49,245 bases of DNA, from positions 1 to 49,245 of the IMG/VR virus record IMGVR_UViG_3300024346_000108. One strand, 5' to 3'. The DNA is from a virus. Shown here piece after piece: positions 22,390 to 29,737 of the stretch. Under the pieces are notes generated by a model. That model had not been told where the DNA came from. It saw only the letters and a list, made by a program, of their open reading frames with translations, and made no database searches. Positions within the stretch are counted from its first letter, which is position 1; every line of letters starts with the position of its first letter. The position numbers and the translations under genes were made by a program.

Positions 22390-22708
22390 ATTCCTCCACC
22401 ATCTGCTTTGTTTCCGCTAATAATTTATCTCTAGCACTCTTATCTTTGTCTAACTCTACCATAACCTCATTGAGTTTGTCAAAGTTAAATAAGAAGTGCT
22501 GTATTGGGTGACCACTCTTACTTGTTTTAAAATAATATTCTAAGACTGCTTTTGCTCTATCAAAACCTATACTATCTATAACATCCTGCATAGCCCACTT
22601 TTCACGGTATCTATTTATACTAGGAGCCCTATTATATCTTTCTTTATACAAGGACTCGTACATGGATATCAAAATGTACGGTTGTTTGTTAGCAGCCTCT
22701 TTAGCCAT
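22364..22708 (-). CDS. Helical protein preceding the helicase
   Basis: The 114-residue protein (QPYILISMYESLYKERYNRA at its start, then a basic helix and an acidic helix) overlaps the helicase start by 26 bases and ends in polar, charged helices. Genes in this position in related phages are candidates for helicase loaders or replication accessories, but there is no ATPase motif here. The assignment is by position only. Confidence 0.6.
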   Translation of the reverse strand: MAKEAANKQPYILISMYESLYKERYNRAPSINRYREKWAMQDVIDSIGFDRAKAVLEYYFKTSKSGHPIQHFLFNFDKLNEVMVELDKDKSARDKLLAETKQMVEEYEHRSSGN

Positions 22709-22908
22709 TAAGCCTTTAGTTCCTTTTCAATTTCCTGCATCTTTTCAATAAGCTTATCTTCTACGAACTTATACACACGCTCTGTGGCAGTATCTACATT
22801 TTCGCCAGATCTAACTATATCCTCAACACCAATATTTACCTTAATGCTTTCATAGTTACCAAGATTACGTGTGTACTGAAGGTCCACCTTTACTACTGTT
22901 TCACTCAT
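22708..22908 (-). CDS. Small conserved actinophage protein
   Basis: The 66-residue protein starts MSETVVKVDLQYTRNLGNYE and has a beta-strand half and a helical, acidic half (RVYKFVEDKLIEKMQEIEKEL). The RNLGNYES segment recurs in actinophage replication regions. GAGGATGC with a GGAGG lies before the ATG at 22908, which overlaps the upstream stop. A longer reading from 22938 is not needed. A role with the ssDNA-binding or helicase proteins is inferred by position. Confidence 0.62.
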   Translation of the reverse strand: MSETVVKVDLQYTRNLGNYESIKVNIGVEDIVRSGENVDTATERVYKFVEDKLIEKMQEIEKELKA

Positions 22909-23209
22909 CCGCATCCTCCTCATCAGAAATTGTATCATTATCTCCTACGGCTGTAAAGCCCATAGGCAATTTCTTTTTACTAGACTTTGGCTTACGCTTA
23001 CTTAAATCTCTATCAATTTCTAACCAAGCACCTGCGATCTGTAGCAAGGTGTCTGTGTCACCGTTTGCTTCCGCTAGTGCTGCAGCCCTACCTAACATGT
23101 ATGAAGCATTCTTTAAATAAATAGTATTATTTTTATGCATAGCAAACTCTACATGCTCTATCTGCGGTTCTTGCCTAGCTTTTCTTTTCACCAATTGTTT
23201 TCCTTCCAT
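22901..23209 (-). CDS. Protein of unknown function, acidic tail
   Basis: The 102-residue protein has a helical middle (TIYLKNASYMLGRAAALAEA, then NGDTDTLLQIAGAWLEIDRD), a Lys-rich segment (KRKPKSSKKK) and an acidic tail (DEEDADE). It overlaps the HTH gene by 22 bases and the next gene by eight. A nucleic-acid or replication accessory role is possible. Confidence 0.58.
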   Translation of the reverse strand: MEGKQLVKRKARQEPQIEHVEFAMHKNNTIYLKNASYMLGRAAALAEANGDTDTLLQIAGAWLEIDRDLSKRKPKSSKKKLPMGFTAVGDNDTISDEEDADE

Positions 23210-23706
23210 ACTGGAATAAAATTACCATCTTCATCTTTTACATACAAAACCGATGACTGCTTAAGCATAGACCTTACTTCAGATCTGCTCGGGAGGCCAG
23301 AGGTATTGATGAGTCCATCTTTACGTGGCCTACCCTTGCTGATCGTAGAACAATATTCGTGCAGGTCTAAAACATCCTTTTCTGAAAACATATACTTACC
23401 AGCAGAGTCAAACTTGCCGTCAATCTTATATATTCTTTGTGGAGTTTTAATTAGACCTTGACGAATATACTTGTCTATTGTCATTCTGTGGCGATCAAGA
23501 ATCTTGGCAACATCCGTTATAGTGTATGCCTTTTCCATATTCTTTTGTGCATCGCTCCAAGAATACGAGGTTCTTTTTTTATTTGGATAATTCCAAGCCA
23601 CAACGATATCACTAGATCTATTTATATGAATAGTCTTGTGTAGGTCACCATTTAGGAAGAAATACCGAATGCGTTTTGATGCAGTCTTTCCCTGTTGCTT
23701 ACCCAT
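23188..23706 (-). CDS. MerR-like HTH DNA-binding protein
   Basis: The 172-residue protein has an N-terminal beta domain (IRYFFLNGDLHKTIHINRSS, then VVAWNYPNKKRTSYSW) and a MerR/excisionase-like winged HTH at about 60-118: YTITDVAKILDRHRMTIDKY, then KYMFSEKDVLDL. The first domain recurs fused to such HTHs in actinophages. It heads the replication gene block and could control it or mark the origin. It overlaps the zinc-ribbon gene upstream by 55 bases. Confidence 0.75.
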   Translation of the reverse strand: MGKQQGKTASKRIRYFFLNGDLHKTIHINRSSDIVVAWNYPNKKRTSYSWSDAQKNMEKAYTITDVAKILDRHRMTIDKYIRQGLIKTPQRIYKIDGKFDSAGKYMFSEKDVLDLHEYCSTISKGRPRKDGLINTSGLPSRSEVRSMLKQSSVLYVKDEDGNFIPVWKENNW

Positions 23707-23837
23707 CTACCGAATGCGCTCTTTTCTTTATCAATCATCCATCTTTTGCCACATCGAATACAAAAGAGTTCCACATGCATTTTCTGAGAAAATACCCTGT
23801 CAACAAAGACAGTTCCAGAACATCTTTCGCATCTCAT
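23652..23837 (-). CDS. Small zinc-ribbon protein
   Basis: The 61-residue protein has CERC at 3-6 and CIRCGKRW at about 26-33, a two-knuckle zinc ribbon, and a basic C-terminus. The last third overlaps the start of the HTH gene in another frame. The ribosome site is weak, but the clean zinc-ribbon pattern supports a real gene. No function is assigned. Confidence 0.6.
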   Translation of the reverse strand: MRCERCSGTVFVDRVFSQKMHVELFCIRCGKRWMIDKEKSAFGRWVSNRERLHQNAFGISS

Positions 23838-23848
23838 TTGTATTTAGC

Positions 23849-24238
23849 CTATGCCTTTGGCTTTGCTTTCTTAGCAGGAGCCTTCTTGACTGCCTTCCTG
23901 GTTTCTTCAACAGCCTTGGCTACTTCTGCAAATACATCGTTTGCAAGCTTTACTGACTGATTAGTTCCGCCAAATGCAGCAAGCATGATCTTATCTGCTG
24001 GTGTGCCCTTAAGAATAAAGCTATAAATTGCTTGAGATGCACCGAATACTAGCACAGCTGTCTGTGCAAAGTCTCCCGTGTTCAAGTCTCCCTGAATCAA
24101 AGCTGCGAGGAAACCAGCTACTGCTGAAGTTGCAAGTGCAACGCTACCCTTTTGCTTTGAAGTCATTCTAACATTCTTGATTAATGAAGTTGCTACGTTA
24201 ACTACTAGAGCAGCAACTAATACAAGAATACCTTCCAT
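23849..24238 (-). CDS. Holin-like membrane protein
   Basis: The 129-residue protein has three hydrophobic segments (about 3-20, 32-49 and 58-76), a short basic loop (KNVRMTSKQKG) and a Lys/Ala-rich cytoplasmic tail (KAVKKAPAKKAKPKA). This suits a phage holin that opens the membrane at lysis. I start at the ATG at 24238, where AAGGAG gives perfect spacing; the longer frame from 24280 runs into the upstream gene. No endolysin is found next to it, so the holin call is by topology only. Confidence 0.6.
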   Translation of the reverse strand: MEGILVLVAALVVNVATSLIKNVRMTSKQKGSVALATSAVAGFLAALIQGDLNTGDFAQTAVLVFGASQAIYSFILKGTPADKIMLAAFGGTNQSVKLANDVFAEVAKAVEETRKAVKKAPAKKAKPKA

Positions 24239-24248
24239 TTGTTTCTCC

Positions 24249-25016
24249 TTATGCGCTAAATACCTTGCCGTCAACGACACAGGTATAGTCTTTTGTTATT
24301 TGAATTAATTGCATATGTGGATAATCATTAACAACATGTGCAATGGCAAAACCTGCTTGCCAATTCTTTTGAATTGAGTAATCCATCTTGCTTTCATCGC
24401 ACAGATGCCCAATTTCATAGCCACGAAGTTCTTGGCCAGATAAATTATATGTGTGATAGAAAGCACCCATTCTATGAGAGTGACCTCTAACTAAAGAAAC
24501 TCCCCAATTTAGTACATCTTTCTTTACGGATTCTGCAGAGTTCTGAGAGATTGCTTCACCATGATGTCCCCACATATCTCCAAAACGTTGGACTGGTGGT
24601 TCATTATAGTTGTGCCAATTAAATCCGTACTTATCATACTCATATAATGTTTTAGGGGTAATCACGTCAAGAAAAGCTGGAGCCTTCTTAGAAAGATAAT
24701 CTCCGTGTCTTGTCCATCCATGATTACCGTCATGAAAATGACAGTCAGCGTTTGGAACAATCTTACGAATATCATTCATAAATTGCTTTGTTTCATTAAC
24801 GCCACCATCTCCAACTGGAATTGAAAATTCTGTTGGATACTCAGATGCCCATCTACTGGTAGAGTCTGCATCGTCAATATCTCCTAATAGGTCTACTGCA
24901 TGTGGCTTAAACCACTTCATTACCTTAAGAAATAGTTCGACCTTGCGTGGATCATGTCTTGGAAAGTGAACGTCACTAACCATCATCCATTTAAGGTCTG
25001 ATTTTGCTTCTGTCAT
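24249..25016 (-). CDS. Calcineurin-like metallophosphoesterase
   Basis: The 255-residue protein has the full metallophosphoesterase motif set: DVH (15-17), GDIDD (45-49), GNH (about 96-98), a GHHG in the middle and GHSH (about 176-179). Two metals would be bound. Phage members include nucleases, phosphatases and RNA-modifying enzymes; the substrate here is unknown. I start at the ATG at 25016, with AGGAATACA before it; the upstream extension to 25175 has no conserved sequence and contains promoter and hairpins. It has a consensus promoter of its own, so it is likely regulated separately. Confidence 0.85.
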   Translation of the reverse strand: MTEAKSDLKWMMVSDVHFPRHDPRKVELFLKVMKWFKPHAVDLLGDIDDADSTSRWASEYPTEFSIPVGDGGVNETKQFMNDIRKIVPNADCHFHDGNHGWTRHGDYLSKKAPAFLDVITPKTLYEYDKYGFNWHNYNEPPVQRFGDMWGHHGEAISQNSAESVKKDVLNWGVSLVRGHSHRMGAFYHTYNLSGQELRGYEIGHLCDESKMDYSIQKNWQAGFAIAHVVNDYPHMQLIQITKDYTCVVDGKVFSA

Positions 25017-25029
25017 TGTATTCCTAACT

Positions 25030-25057
25030 ACGACGAATAGACGACCATTCGTCGTCT
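25030..25057 (-). promoter_or_regulatory. Leader with two mutually exclusive hairpins
   Basis: In the 5' leader of the phosphoesterase gene, a 9-base-pair stem (25030-25038 with 25047-25055) competes with a 7-base-pair stem (25039-25045 with 25051-25057), as they share 25051-25055. Both are perfect. The start codon and its ribosome site lie 13-25 bases further on. This looks like a switchable leader. Confidence 0.5.
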
Positions 25058-25064
25058 GATATAT

Positions 25065-25093
25065 ATAATAGGTTATTACCTTATTTCTGTCAA
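25065..25093 (-). promoter_or_regulatory. Promoter of the phosphoesterase gene
   Basis: TTGACA (25088-25093) and TATTAT (25065-25070) are 17 bases apart. The -35 box overlaps the end of the HNH gene at 25090. Confidence 0.75.
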
Positions 25094-25365
25094 GCAGCCT
25101 GTCGATGGGCTTTATCGTGTTGCTTTCTATAGCAAACAAACAAATTATAATAGTTATTATTTGTTTTATTTTCATCTATGTGATGAATTGTTTCGCCCTT
25201 ACTTAATATTCTATTGTAGATCTTTTCTACTACTAAAACGTGTTCGTAGTACCAGCCTCCAGAGAAGGCTTTAGGATGTTCTGGCACCCAAACTAATATA
25301 TAGCCATTTTCACTTATACTAGTTTTTCTTTGGTGCCAGCTTTGAATAGGCTGATACCACTTCAT
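25090..25365 (-). CDS. HNH endonuclease (HNH_3 type)
   Basis: The 91-residue protein has the HNH_3 layout: YYEHVLVVEKIYNRIL (39-54) with His42, GETIHHIDENKTNNNYYNL (57-75) with His61/His62, Asp64, Asn69 and Asn74, and a final QHDKAH with His83 and His87. Such small enzymes are usually mobile free-standing homing endonucleases. It sits between the tail genes and the phosphoesterase, a typical insertion place. A weak TATAAT box lies upstream (25374-25379). Confidence 0.85.
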   Translation of the reverse strand: MKWYQPIQSWHQRKTSISENGYILVWVPEHPKAFSGGWYYEHVLVVEKIYNRILSKGETIHHIDENKTNNNYYNLFVCYRKQHDKAHRQAA

Positions 25366-25373
25366 ATAAGTAT

Positions 25374-25403
25374 ATTATATACGAATTTTTATTCTGGTAT
25401 AAA
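25374..25403 (-). promoter_or_regulatory. TATAAT box upstream of HNH gene
   Basis: TATAAT (25374-25379) lies 9 bases before the HNH start codon; TTTATA (25398-25403) is a poor -35 box 18 bases away. The very short leader makes this doubtful. Confidence 0.3.
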
Positions 25404-25958
25404 AGCACCTCTAGGTGCTACATAAGTTGGCCCTGTTGTTGAACCTGAAGTTCCTGCACTTCCATTGGTTCCTGCAGTTGATGCAGGAGCAGATGACTTA
25501 TTAACTGTTCCAATTGCTATATAATCAATTGTTATATCGCCACTTGTTGTTCTTGGAGCCGTCCATCCTGCCTGCACTGTAAATGTTGCAGATCCAACTT
25601 CTTTAAGATTAGCTATTGCAAGCCCCTTACCAGTGCTAGTTTGTCTAGCAGAAACTACAATCTTTGGAGGAGCTGAAAATACTATCTGATTTCCAGAAGC
25701 ATCTTTATAAGTTATAACCTTTGGTGTTCCGCCATCTGCTTTTGATGTAATTGGAACTGCAGAAGTAACTTTATCTGAATTGGCAACAGTAATTGAAGTC
25801 TGTACTGTTCCCCCAGTATTTCCTCCAGGAGCTTGAGGAGTCTCAATAGTAGGCATCTTTGTGCCAATAAGAATAACAGCATCAATAATATCATTTAGCT
25901 GCTGAAAATCCAAGGGATCACTATTACTAAATTTCTTCAGGTTTACTTCAATTCCCAT
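25389..25958 (-). CDS. Probable minor tail or virion protein
   Basis: The 189-residue protein starts with a helical segment (NSDPLDFQQLNDIIDAVILIG), then a Gly/Ser/Thr-rich beta part (about 40-155, VVSARQTSTGKGLAIANLKE) and ends in a flexible Ser/Gly/Thr tail. This resembles small adsorption or fibre-associated proteins. It overlaps the gene upstream by 11 bases and is the last gene of the tail-fibre set. No specific family is recognised. Confidence 0.58.
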   Translation of the reverse strand: MGIEVNLKKFSNSDPLDFQQLNDIIDAVILIGTKMPTIETPQAPGGNTGGTVQTSITVANSDKVTSAVPITSKADGGTPKVITYKDASGNQIVFSAPPKIVVSARQTSTGKGLAIANLKEVGSATFTVQAGWTAPRTTSGDITIDYIAIGTVNKSSAPASTAGTNGSAGTSGSTTGPTYVAPRGAFIPE

Positions 25959-26370
25959 TTATTTCCTGACCATCCTTGTGTAAGTTAGCTTCCTGCTCAT
26001 TGACTGTAATCTTATTCTCCTCGATCCAGCCTTTAGGGAAGGCATCTGGATCCTTTATGTGGAGCCTTTTATTATCAGACACTACATATATTTTACCATC
26101 TCCAAGGTTATGGATTATTGTTCCGTCCCTAAAACCCAATATCCCTGCGTACGGTATATGAGAAATCTGTGCAAAGCTAGCGTCTATAGCCTTTACATTC
26201 CACGAACTAAAGCATCTGTCTGAAAATACTTTATATCTTTTAGAAGACTTTATATAAAATGTGCCTTTTTCTGTAATATAAAATATTCCAGAAATAGGAT
26301 AGGCTTTACCCTCAAGAGTACTAATCGTTGGCTGAAGAGATTTTTTCTTCGATTTCCTTAGAATACTCAT
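25948..26370 (-). CDS. Repeated-beta-motif protein of the tail-fibre region
   Basis: The 140-residue protein begins with a basic segment (ILRKSKKKSL) and then contains two copies of a beta-hairpin pattern: GIFYITEKGTFYIKSSKRYK and GDGKIYVVSDNKRLHIKDPD. The second type, a G-x-IY-V-x-D-x-K-x-H-I pattern, I know from beta-propeller-like virion proteins. I start at the ATG at 26370, with AGAGG before it; a longer frame to 26400 overlaps more of the gene upstream. A receptor-binding or baseplate accessory role fits. Confidence 0.58.
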   Translation of the reverse strand: MSILRKSKKKSLQPTISTLEGKAYPISGIFYITEKGTFYIKSSKRYKVFSDRCFSSWNVKAIDASFAQISHIPYAGILGFRDGTIIHNLGDGKIYVVSDNKRLHIKDPDAFPKGWIEENKITVNEQEANLHKDGQEINGN

Positions 26371-26515
26371 TAGCCTCTTTCTCTCTTTGCTCTTTTTCAT
26401 TTACTAATATAGTTATTTCTGCTCTAAGCATGGCTATCTTGGTCTCGTAGTCCGAGGCCAATTCACCAATACGCTGTTGTAGAGCGGTTATTACTAATTC
26501 CGCTTTATCTTGCAT
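26321..26515 (-). CDS. Short coiled-coil protein
   Basis: The 64-residue protein is one long amphipathic helix (ELVITALQQRIGELASDYET and further heptads, ending EEKISSAND). AGGATAAATA precedes the ATG. It overlaps the next gene by 50 bases. It may be a chaperone or a spacer for the large fibre protein. Confidence 0.6.
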   Translation of the reverse strand: MQDKAELVITALQQRIGELASDYETKIAMLRAEITILVNEKEQREKEANEYSKEIEEKISSAND

Positions 26516-26523
26516 TATTTATC

Positions 26524-26742
26524 CTATTCTGTAGCAGAGCTTACTGATACAATTTCAGCATCTAGTGTAGCCTTCTGAGAATCAATTTCATTAATTTGAT
26601 CCTGTAGGGTATCTACGACTACCTGATTTACTTTTGTACGGGCATTTTCTTCTAGGAGGCTTACCTCTAGATTATATCTTGTATAATCAAGGTTCCTCTT
26701 GTGAGATTCAATTATCTGAATCTTTTCTTCTTTTGTTAGCAT
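26524..26742 (-). CDS. Short coiled-coil protein behind a strong promoter
   Basis: The 72-residue protein is a helical coiled coil (IIESHKRNLDYTRYNLEVSL, later VVDTLQDQINEIDSQKATLD). GGAGG precedes the ATG, and a consensus promoter (26761-26790) drives it and the genes after it. It may help fold the fibre encoded just upstream. Confidence 0.62.
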   Translation of the reverse strand: MLTKEEKIQIIESHKRNLDYTRYNLEVSLLEENARTKVNQVVVDTLQDQINEIDSQKATLDAEIVSVSSATE

Positions 26743-26760
26743 TTTGCCTCCGTTTCTATT

Positions 26761-26790
26761 ATTATATCAAAATGGTTCTGCTACTGTCAA
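26761..26790 (-). promoter_or_regulatory. Consensus promoter inside fibre-gene end
   Basis: TTGACA (26785-26790) and TATAAT (26761-26766) are 18 bases apart. The -35 box contains the stop codon of the large adhesin gene. Confidence 0.75.
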
Positions 26791-29729
26791 ATTGGTCCGC
26801 CGCCTGATCCACATCTACCAAAGGTTCCTACGCATGCGGCTCCAGATCCGCAGTAATCTGTATCGCAACCAGTTGATGTACATGTACCAGTTCTTCTGTC
26901 TGTTGTAGTACATGTTGTTCCATTTGTAGCGGTGAACACAGGTGGTGCGGTGAATACAGGTGGTGCGGTGAATACAGGTGGAGCGGTGAACACAGGTGGA
27001 GCGGTGAACACAGGTGGAGCGGTAAATACAGGTGGAGCGGTGAATACAGGTGGAGCGGTGAACACAGGCGGTGCTGTGAACACAGGTGGTGCTGTGAACA
27101 CAGGTGGTACAGCAGACTGTTGATTTGCTGCAGTTATTCTTTCAGCATATCCTTGATCGGCATTTCCTGAAGTTAAAGCAGCAACGTCCAAAAATGAACC
27201 TTGTGCTATTTCTGTAAATGCAATTCCACTTGTTATTGCACTTCCATCAAATGGAATTCTCATAGTTGTTCCAGCAGTAAGAAGGTTTGCTGCTCTTCCA
27301 GAACCCTGCAACAATCCACCATTATAAAGTCCAGCAGCATTTGTTGCGGATCTTCCATTTGTGTTAATTATTATTTTTGCATCAGCATATGCTTGATTAG
27401 TATAAAATTTTATTTGGAATCTAAGCTGTGTTTGAACATCAACAGATCCAGTTCCAACATAAGAGTATCCTGTATACTGCAAAACAAAGGTGTCGGCATT
27501 AGACCAATATTTTGTAAATCCAGAAATATAAGTTGTATTGCCACCAGTGTTTTGTTGATTGTCGGCATTAAATACAGATATAGCTCTTCCAGAAGTAACT
27601 GTTACGTTATCAGAAGAATACGATGCCTTTGCACTTTCATCTAAGCCAACATATCCATTTGTTGACATGTATAACCTATTGCCAAATGCAAAGGTATAGG
27701 AGCCAGATAAGGTTGTTGAAGTTGCTGTTGCTTGACCCATATCATAGGTAACTCCAGTAGCGTATTGATATCTTGGAGTTGCATATAGGGTATATGTTGT
27801 TCCAGCTGCTAGTCCATCATAGACTAATGTGTTAGAAGACCCTACTGTTGCAGTTACAACCTTTGGGTATCCTGCAGGCCTTGTACTTCCAGTTAATGCA
27901 TCTAAAACTATATGTGTCATAGAAGACCCAGATGGAGTTGTCGTCATGGATATTGAATTTGCTGTTCTTGTGCTTAAAGTTAAAGCACTTAATGACATTG
28001 CGTCTGATCCATTTAGTGTTTTTGTTCCAAAGGGTAGGGAGGTAGGGGTGAGTCCAGTTTTATTTGCTCCGCTATAAGGAATAAGTATTGCTGTATATCC
28101 AGTGTTAGTATAAGAAGCCCCAGTTAAATTTAACAAATATGCCGTGGAGGAAGATGTATTTACATATCCGTTAATATTGTCTGCAATTGGGACTCCGCCA
28201 GAAAACGATTCTAGGTCGTACTCTCCGTATACAGAAGCAGTGTCTGTACCTGTTGTAAAAAATAAAGTACCCTGACCAGAAACAAAAGACTTCATAATTC
28301 TGTTTGTTGGAGTTGTTGGCATTTTTGGGGTTGTGTGTGATACGGCAGAGCTTGCAACACTCTGATACCCATCATCATTGTTTGCCCTTATTTTTATATT
28401 ATATGTTGTATCTGCAGCAACGCCGTAGATTTTTACATTGCTGGACGTAAAGTTTGTAGTGTTTGTCCAACTTGTTCCGTTATTTAATGAGTAGTCAAAA
28501 GATATTATTGCATTGCTTCCAGGGCTTGTTAGAGTGTATGCAACATTTAACTGTAGACCGTTTGCAATGTCTGAAGTTGAAGTTATTCCAGTTATAGTTG
28601 GCACACTAGGACTAGATCCTAGGGCTCCAACATATATAAAACTTGAAGAAGTTCCACCATTTGAATAAGTATATAGACTTCCAGCTTTTGCACGACCTGT
28701 TACACGATAATCATTATATTGATTACTTACTGAAAATGTTTTGGTAGTTTCACTACTTGTTGCAGTATATCCAGTCCATGATGTTCCAAGTGACGTACCA
28801 GCGGTTAAGAATCCGTCTTGACTTCCCTCGAATCTGAACTCGTAGCTAGCTGCTCCTTCTGAAGCTCCCCATGTTACTGTTATATTTCTTGTTGAGACTC
28901 CTGGGTATCCTAACTCTGCAGAAGCTATATTAAAGGCTCCTGGTTGGGTAGATACAGTATCTGAATATGCAGAGTATGCTGGATTACTATCGCCAGCTGA
29001 AGATTTTGCTATAACCTTTGCACGTACCTGCTTTCCAGAATCAGCAGAACTAAATGTATAGGTACTTGAATTGCTTGTGTTGGCAGCTGCTGTGCCATCC
29101 AAATATTCCCAAGAATAGGTATACGTTGCTGCATCTAGTGTTGGATCGTTTGGAAATCCTGGAGCAATGTTATATGTAACTCCACCAACAGTTGTTGTGT
29201 TATTCCAATAGGTAGATCCTTCTGCTGTAACAGTTATGGATCCAGTTGTAGAGGCCGTTCCAGTTAAAAGAAATGCTGTTGCTGTTCTTGTTGGAGCACG
29301 ATATTTTGTCACAAGAATTCTATTTGAATTTACTTGATTGCTACCGCTTGCGTTTGTTGCGGTAACTCTAACAAGAATATATCTGTTATCGTCGGCAGTT
29401 ACTGAAGTGTATGTTAGTCCAGTCGCTCCAGATATTGTGGTTCCACCTGCTGTTAATGATGTTGCCCTTTGCCACACTCTGGTATAAGATGTAGGCGAAT
29501 TAGACCATGTTCCATTATCAACTGTAAATAATGATCCTAAGTATCCATCACCAGTTAATTCTGGATTTGTTATAATGCCTGGTATCTTTAATCCAGAAAA
29601 TACTTTTACCCATGTTCCAGCAACACGTTGCCATACAGTAAGTATTTCTGTCCATGTACCACCAGTTCTTTGATAAACAGATTTAACTTCGGTCCATGTT
29701 CCCTTGACACGCTGATATATCTTAGGCAT
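26787..29729 (-). CDS. Large tail adhesin with FnIII-like domains, PPVFTA repeats and Cys-rich end
   Basis: The 980-residue protein starts with tandem short W-motifs (YQRVKGTWTEVKSVYQRTGG; GTWTEI; VAGTWVKVF) that occur at the start of phage minor tail proteins. It continues through several beta-sandwich and fibronectin-III-like domains (about 50-860). Then come ten exact PPVFTA repeats encoded by an 18-base tandem array (26928-27107), and finally about 45 residues with six Cys and many Thr/Gly. The rigid Pro-rich stalk plus a disulfide- or metal-linked tip suggests an exposed host-binding fibre. It lies after the tail hub genes, where receptor-binding proteins are normally found. Repeat number could vary between strains. 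Confidence 0.78.
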   Translation of the reverse strand: MPKIYQRVKGTWTEVKSVYQRTGGTWTEILTVWQRVAGTWVKVFSGLKIPGIITNPELTGDGYLGSLFTVDNGTWSNSPTSYTRVWQRATSLTAGGTTISGATGLTYTSVTADDNRYILVRVTATNASGSNQVNSNRILVTKYRAPTRTATAFLLTGTASTTGSITVTAEGSTYWNNTTTVGGVTYNIAPGFPNDPTLDAATYTYSWEYLDGTAAANTSNSSTYTFSSADSGKQVRAKVIAKSSAGDSNPAYSAYSDTVSTQPGAFNIASAELGYPGVSTRNITVTWGASEGAASYEFRFEGSQDGFLTAGTSLGTSWTGYTATSSETTKTFSVSNQYNDYRVTGRAKAGSLYTYSNGGTSSSFIYVGALGSSPSVPTITGITSTSDIANGLQLNVAYTLTSPGSNAIISFDYSLNNGTSWTNTTNFTSSNVKIYGVAADTTYNIKIRANNDDGYQSVASSAVSHTTPKMPTTPTNRIMKSFVSGQGTLFFTTGTDTASVYGEYDLESFSGGVPIADNINGYVNTSSSTAYLLNLTGASYTNTGYTAILIPYSGANKTGLTPTSLPFGTKTLNGSDAMSLSALTLSTRTANSISMTTTPSGSSMTHIVLDALTGSTRPAGYPKVVTATVGSSNTLVYDGLAAGTTYTLYATPRYQYATGVTYDMGQATATSTTLSGSYTFAFGNRLYMSTNGYVGLDESAKASYSSDNVTVTSGRAISVFNADNQQNTGGNTTYISGFTKYWSNADTFVLQYTGYSYVGTGSVDVQTQLRFQIKFYTNQAYADAKIIINTNGRSATNAAGLYNGGLLQGSGRAANLLTAGTTMRIPFDGSAITSGIAFTEIAQGSFLDVAALTSGNADQGYAERITAANQQSAVPPVFTAPPVFTAPPVFTAPPVFTAPPVFTAPPVFTAPPVFTAPPVFTAPPVFTAPPVFTATNGTTCTTTDRRTGTCTSTGCDTDYCGSGAACVGTFGRCGSGGGPI
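26928..27107 (-). repeat. Ten tandem 18-base repeats encoding PPVFTA
   Basis: The array is in frame inside the large adhesin gene. Copies differ only in a few silent positions (for example GTG-to-GTA changes), so the protein repeats are identical while the DNA has begun to drift. The plus strand also has an open frame here (NTGGAV repeats), but this is a by-product. Confidence 0.95.
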
Positions 29730-29737
29730 TGTTTTTC

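Noticed and set aside
26928-27107. CRISPR-like array
   Set aside because: The units are contiguous without spacers and in frame within a fibre gene.
26932-27123. Plus-strand NTGGAV repeat ORF
   Set aside because: It is the reverse reading of the PPVFTA repeat array; 18-base repeats leave this frame open by chance.
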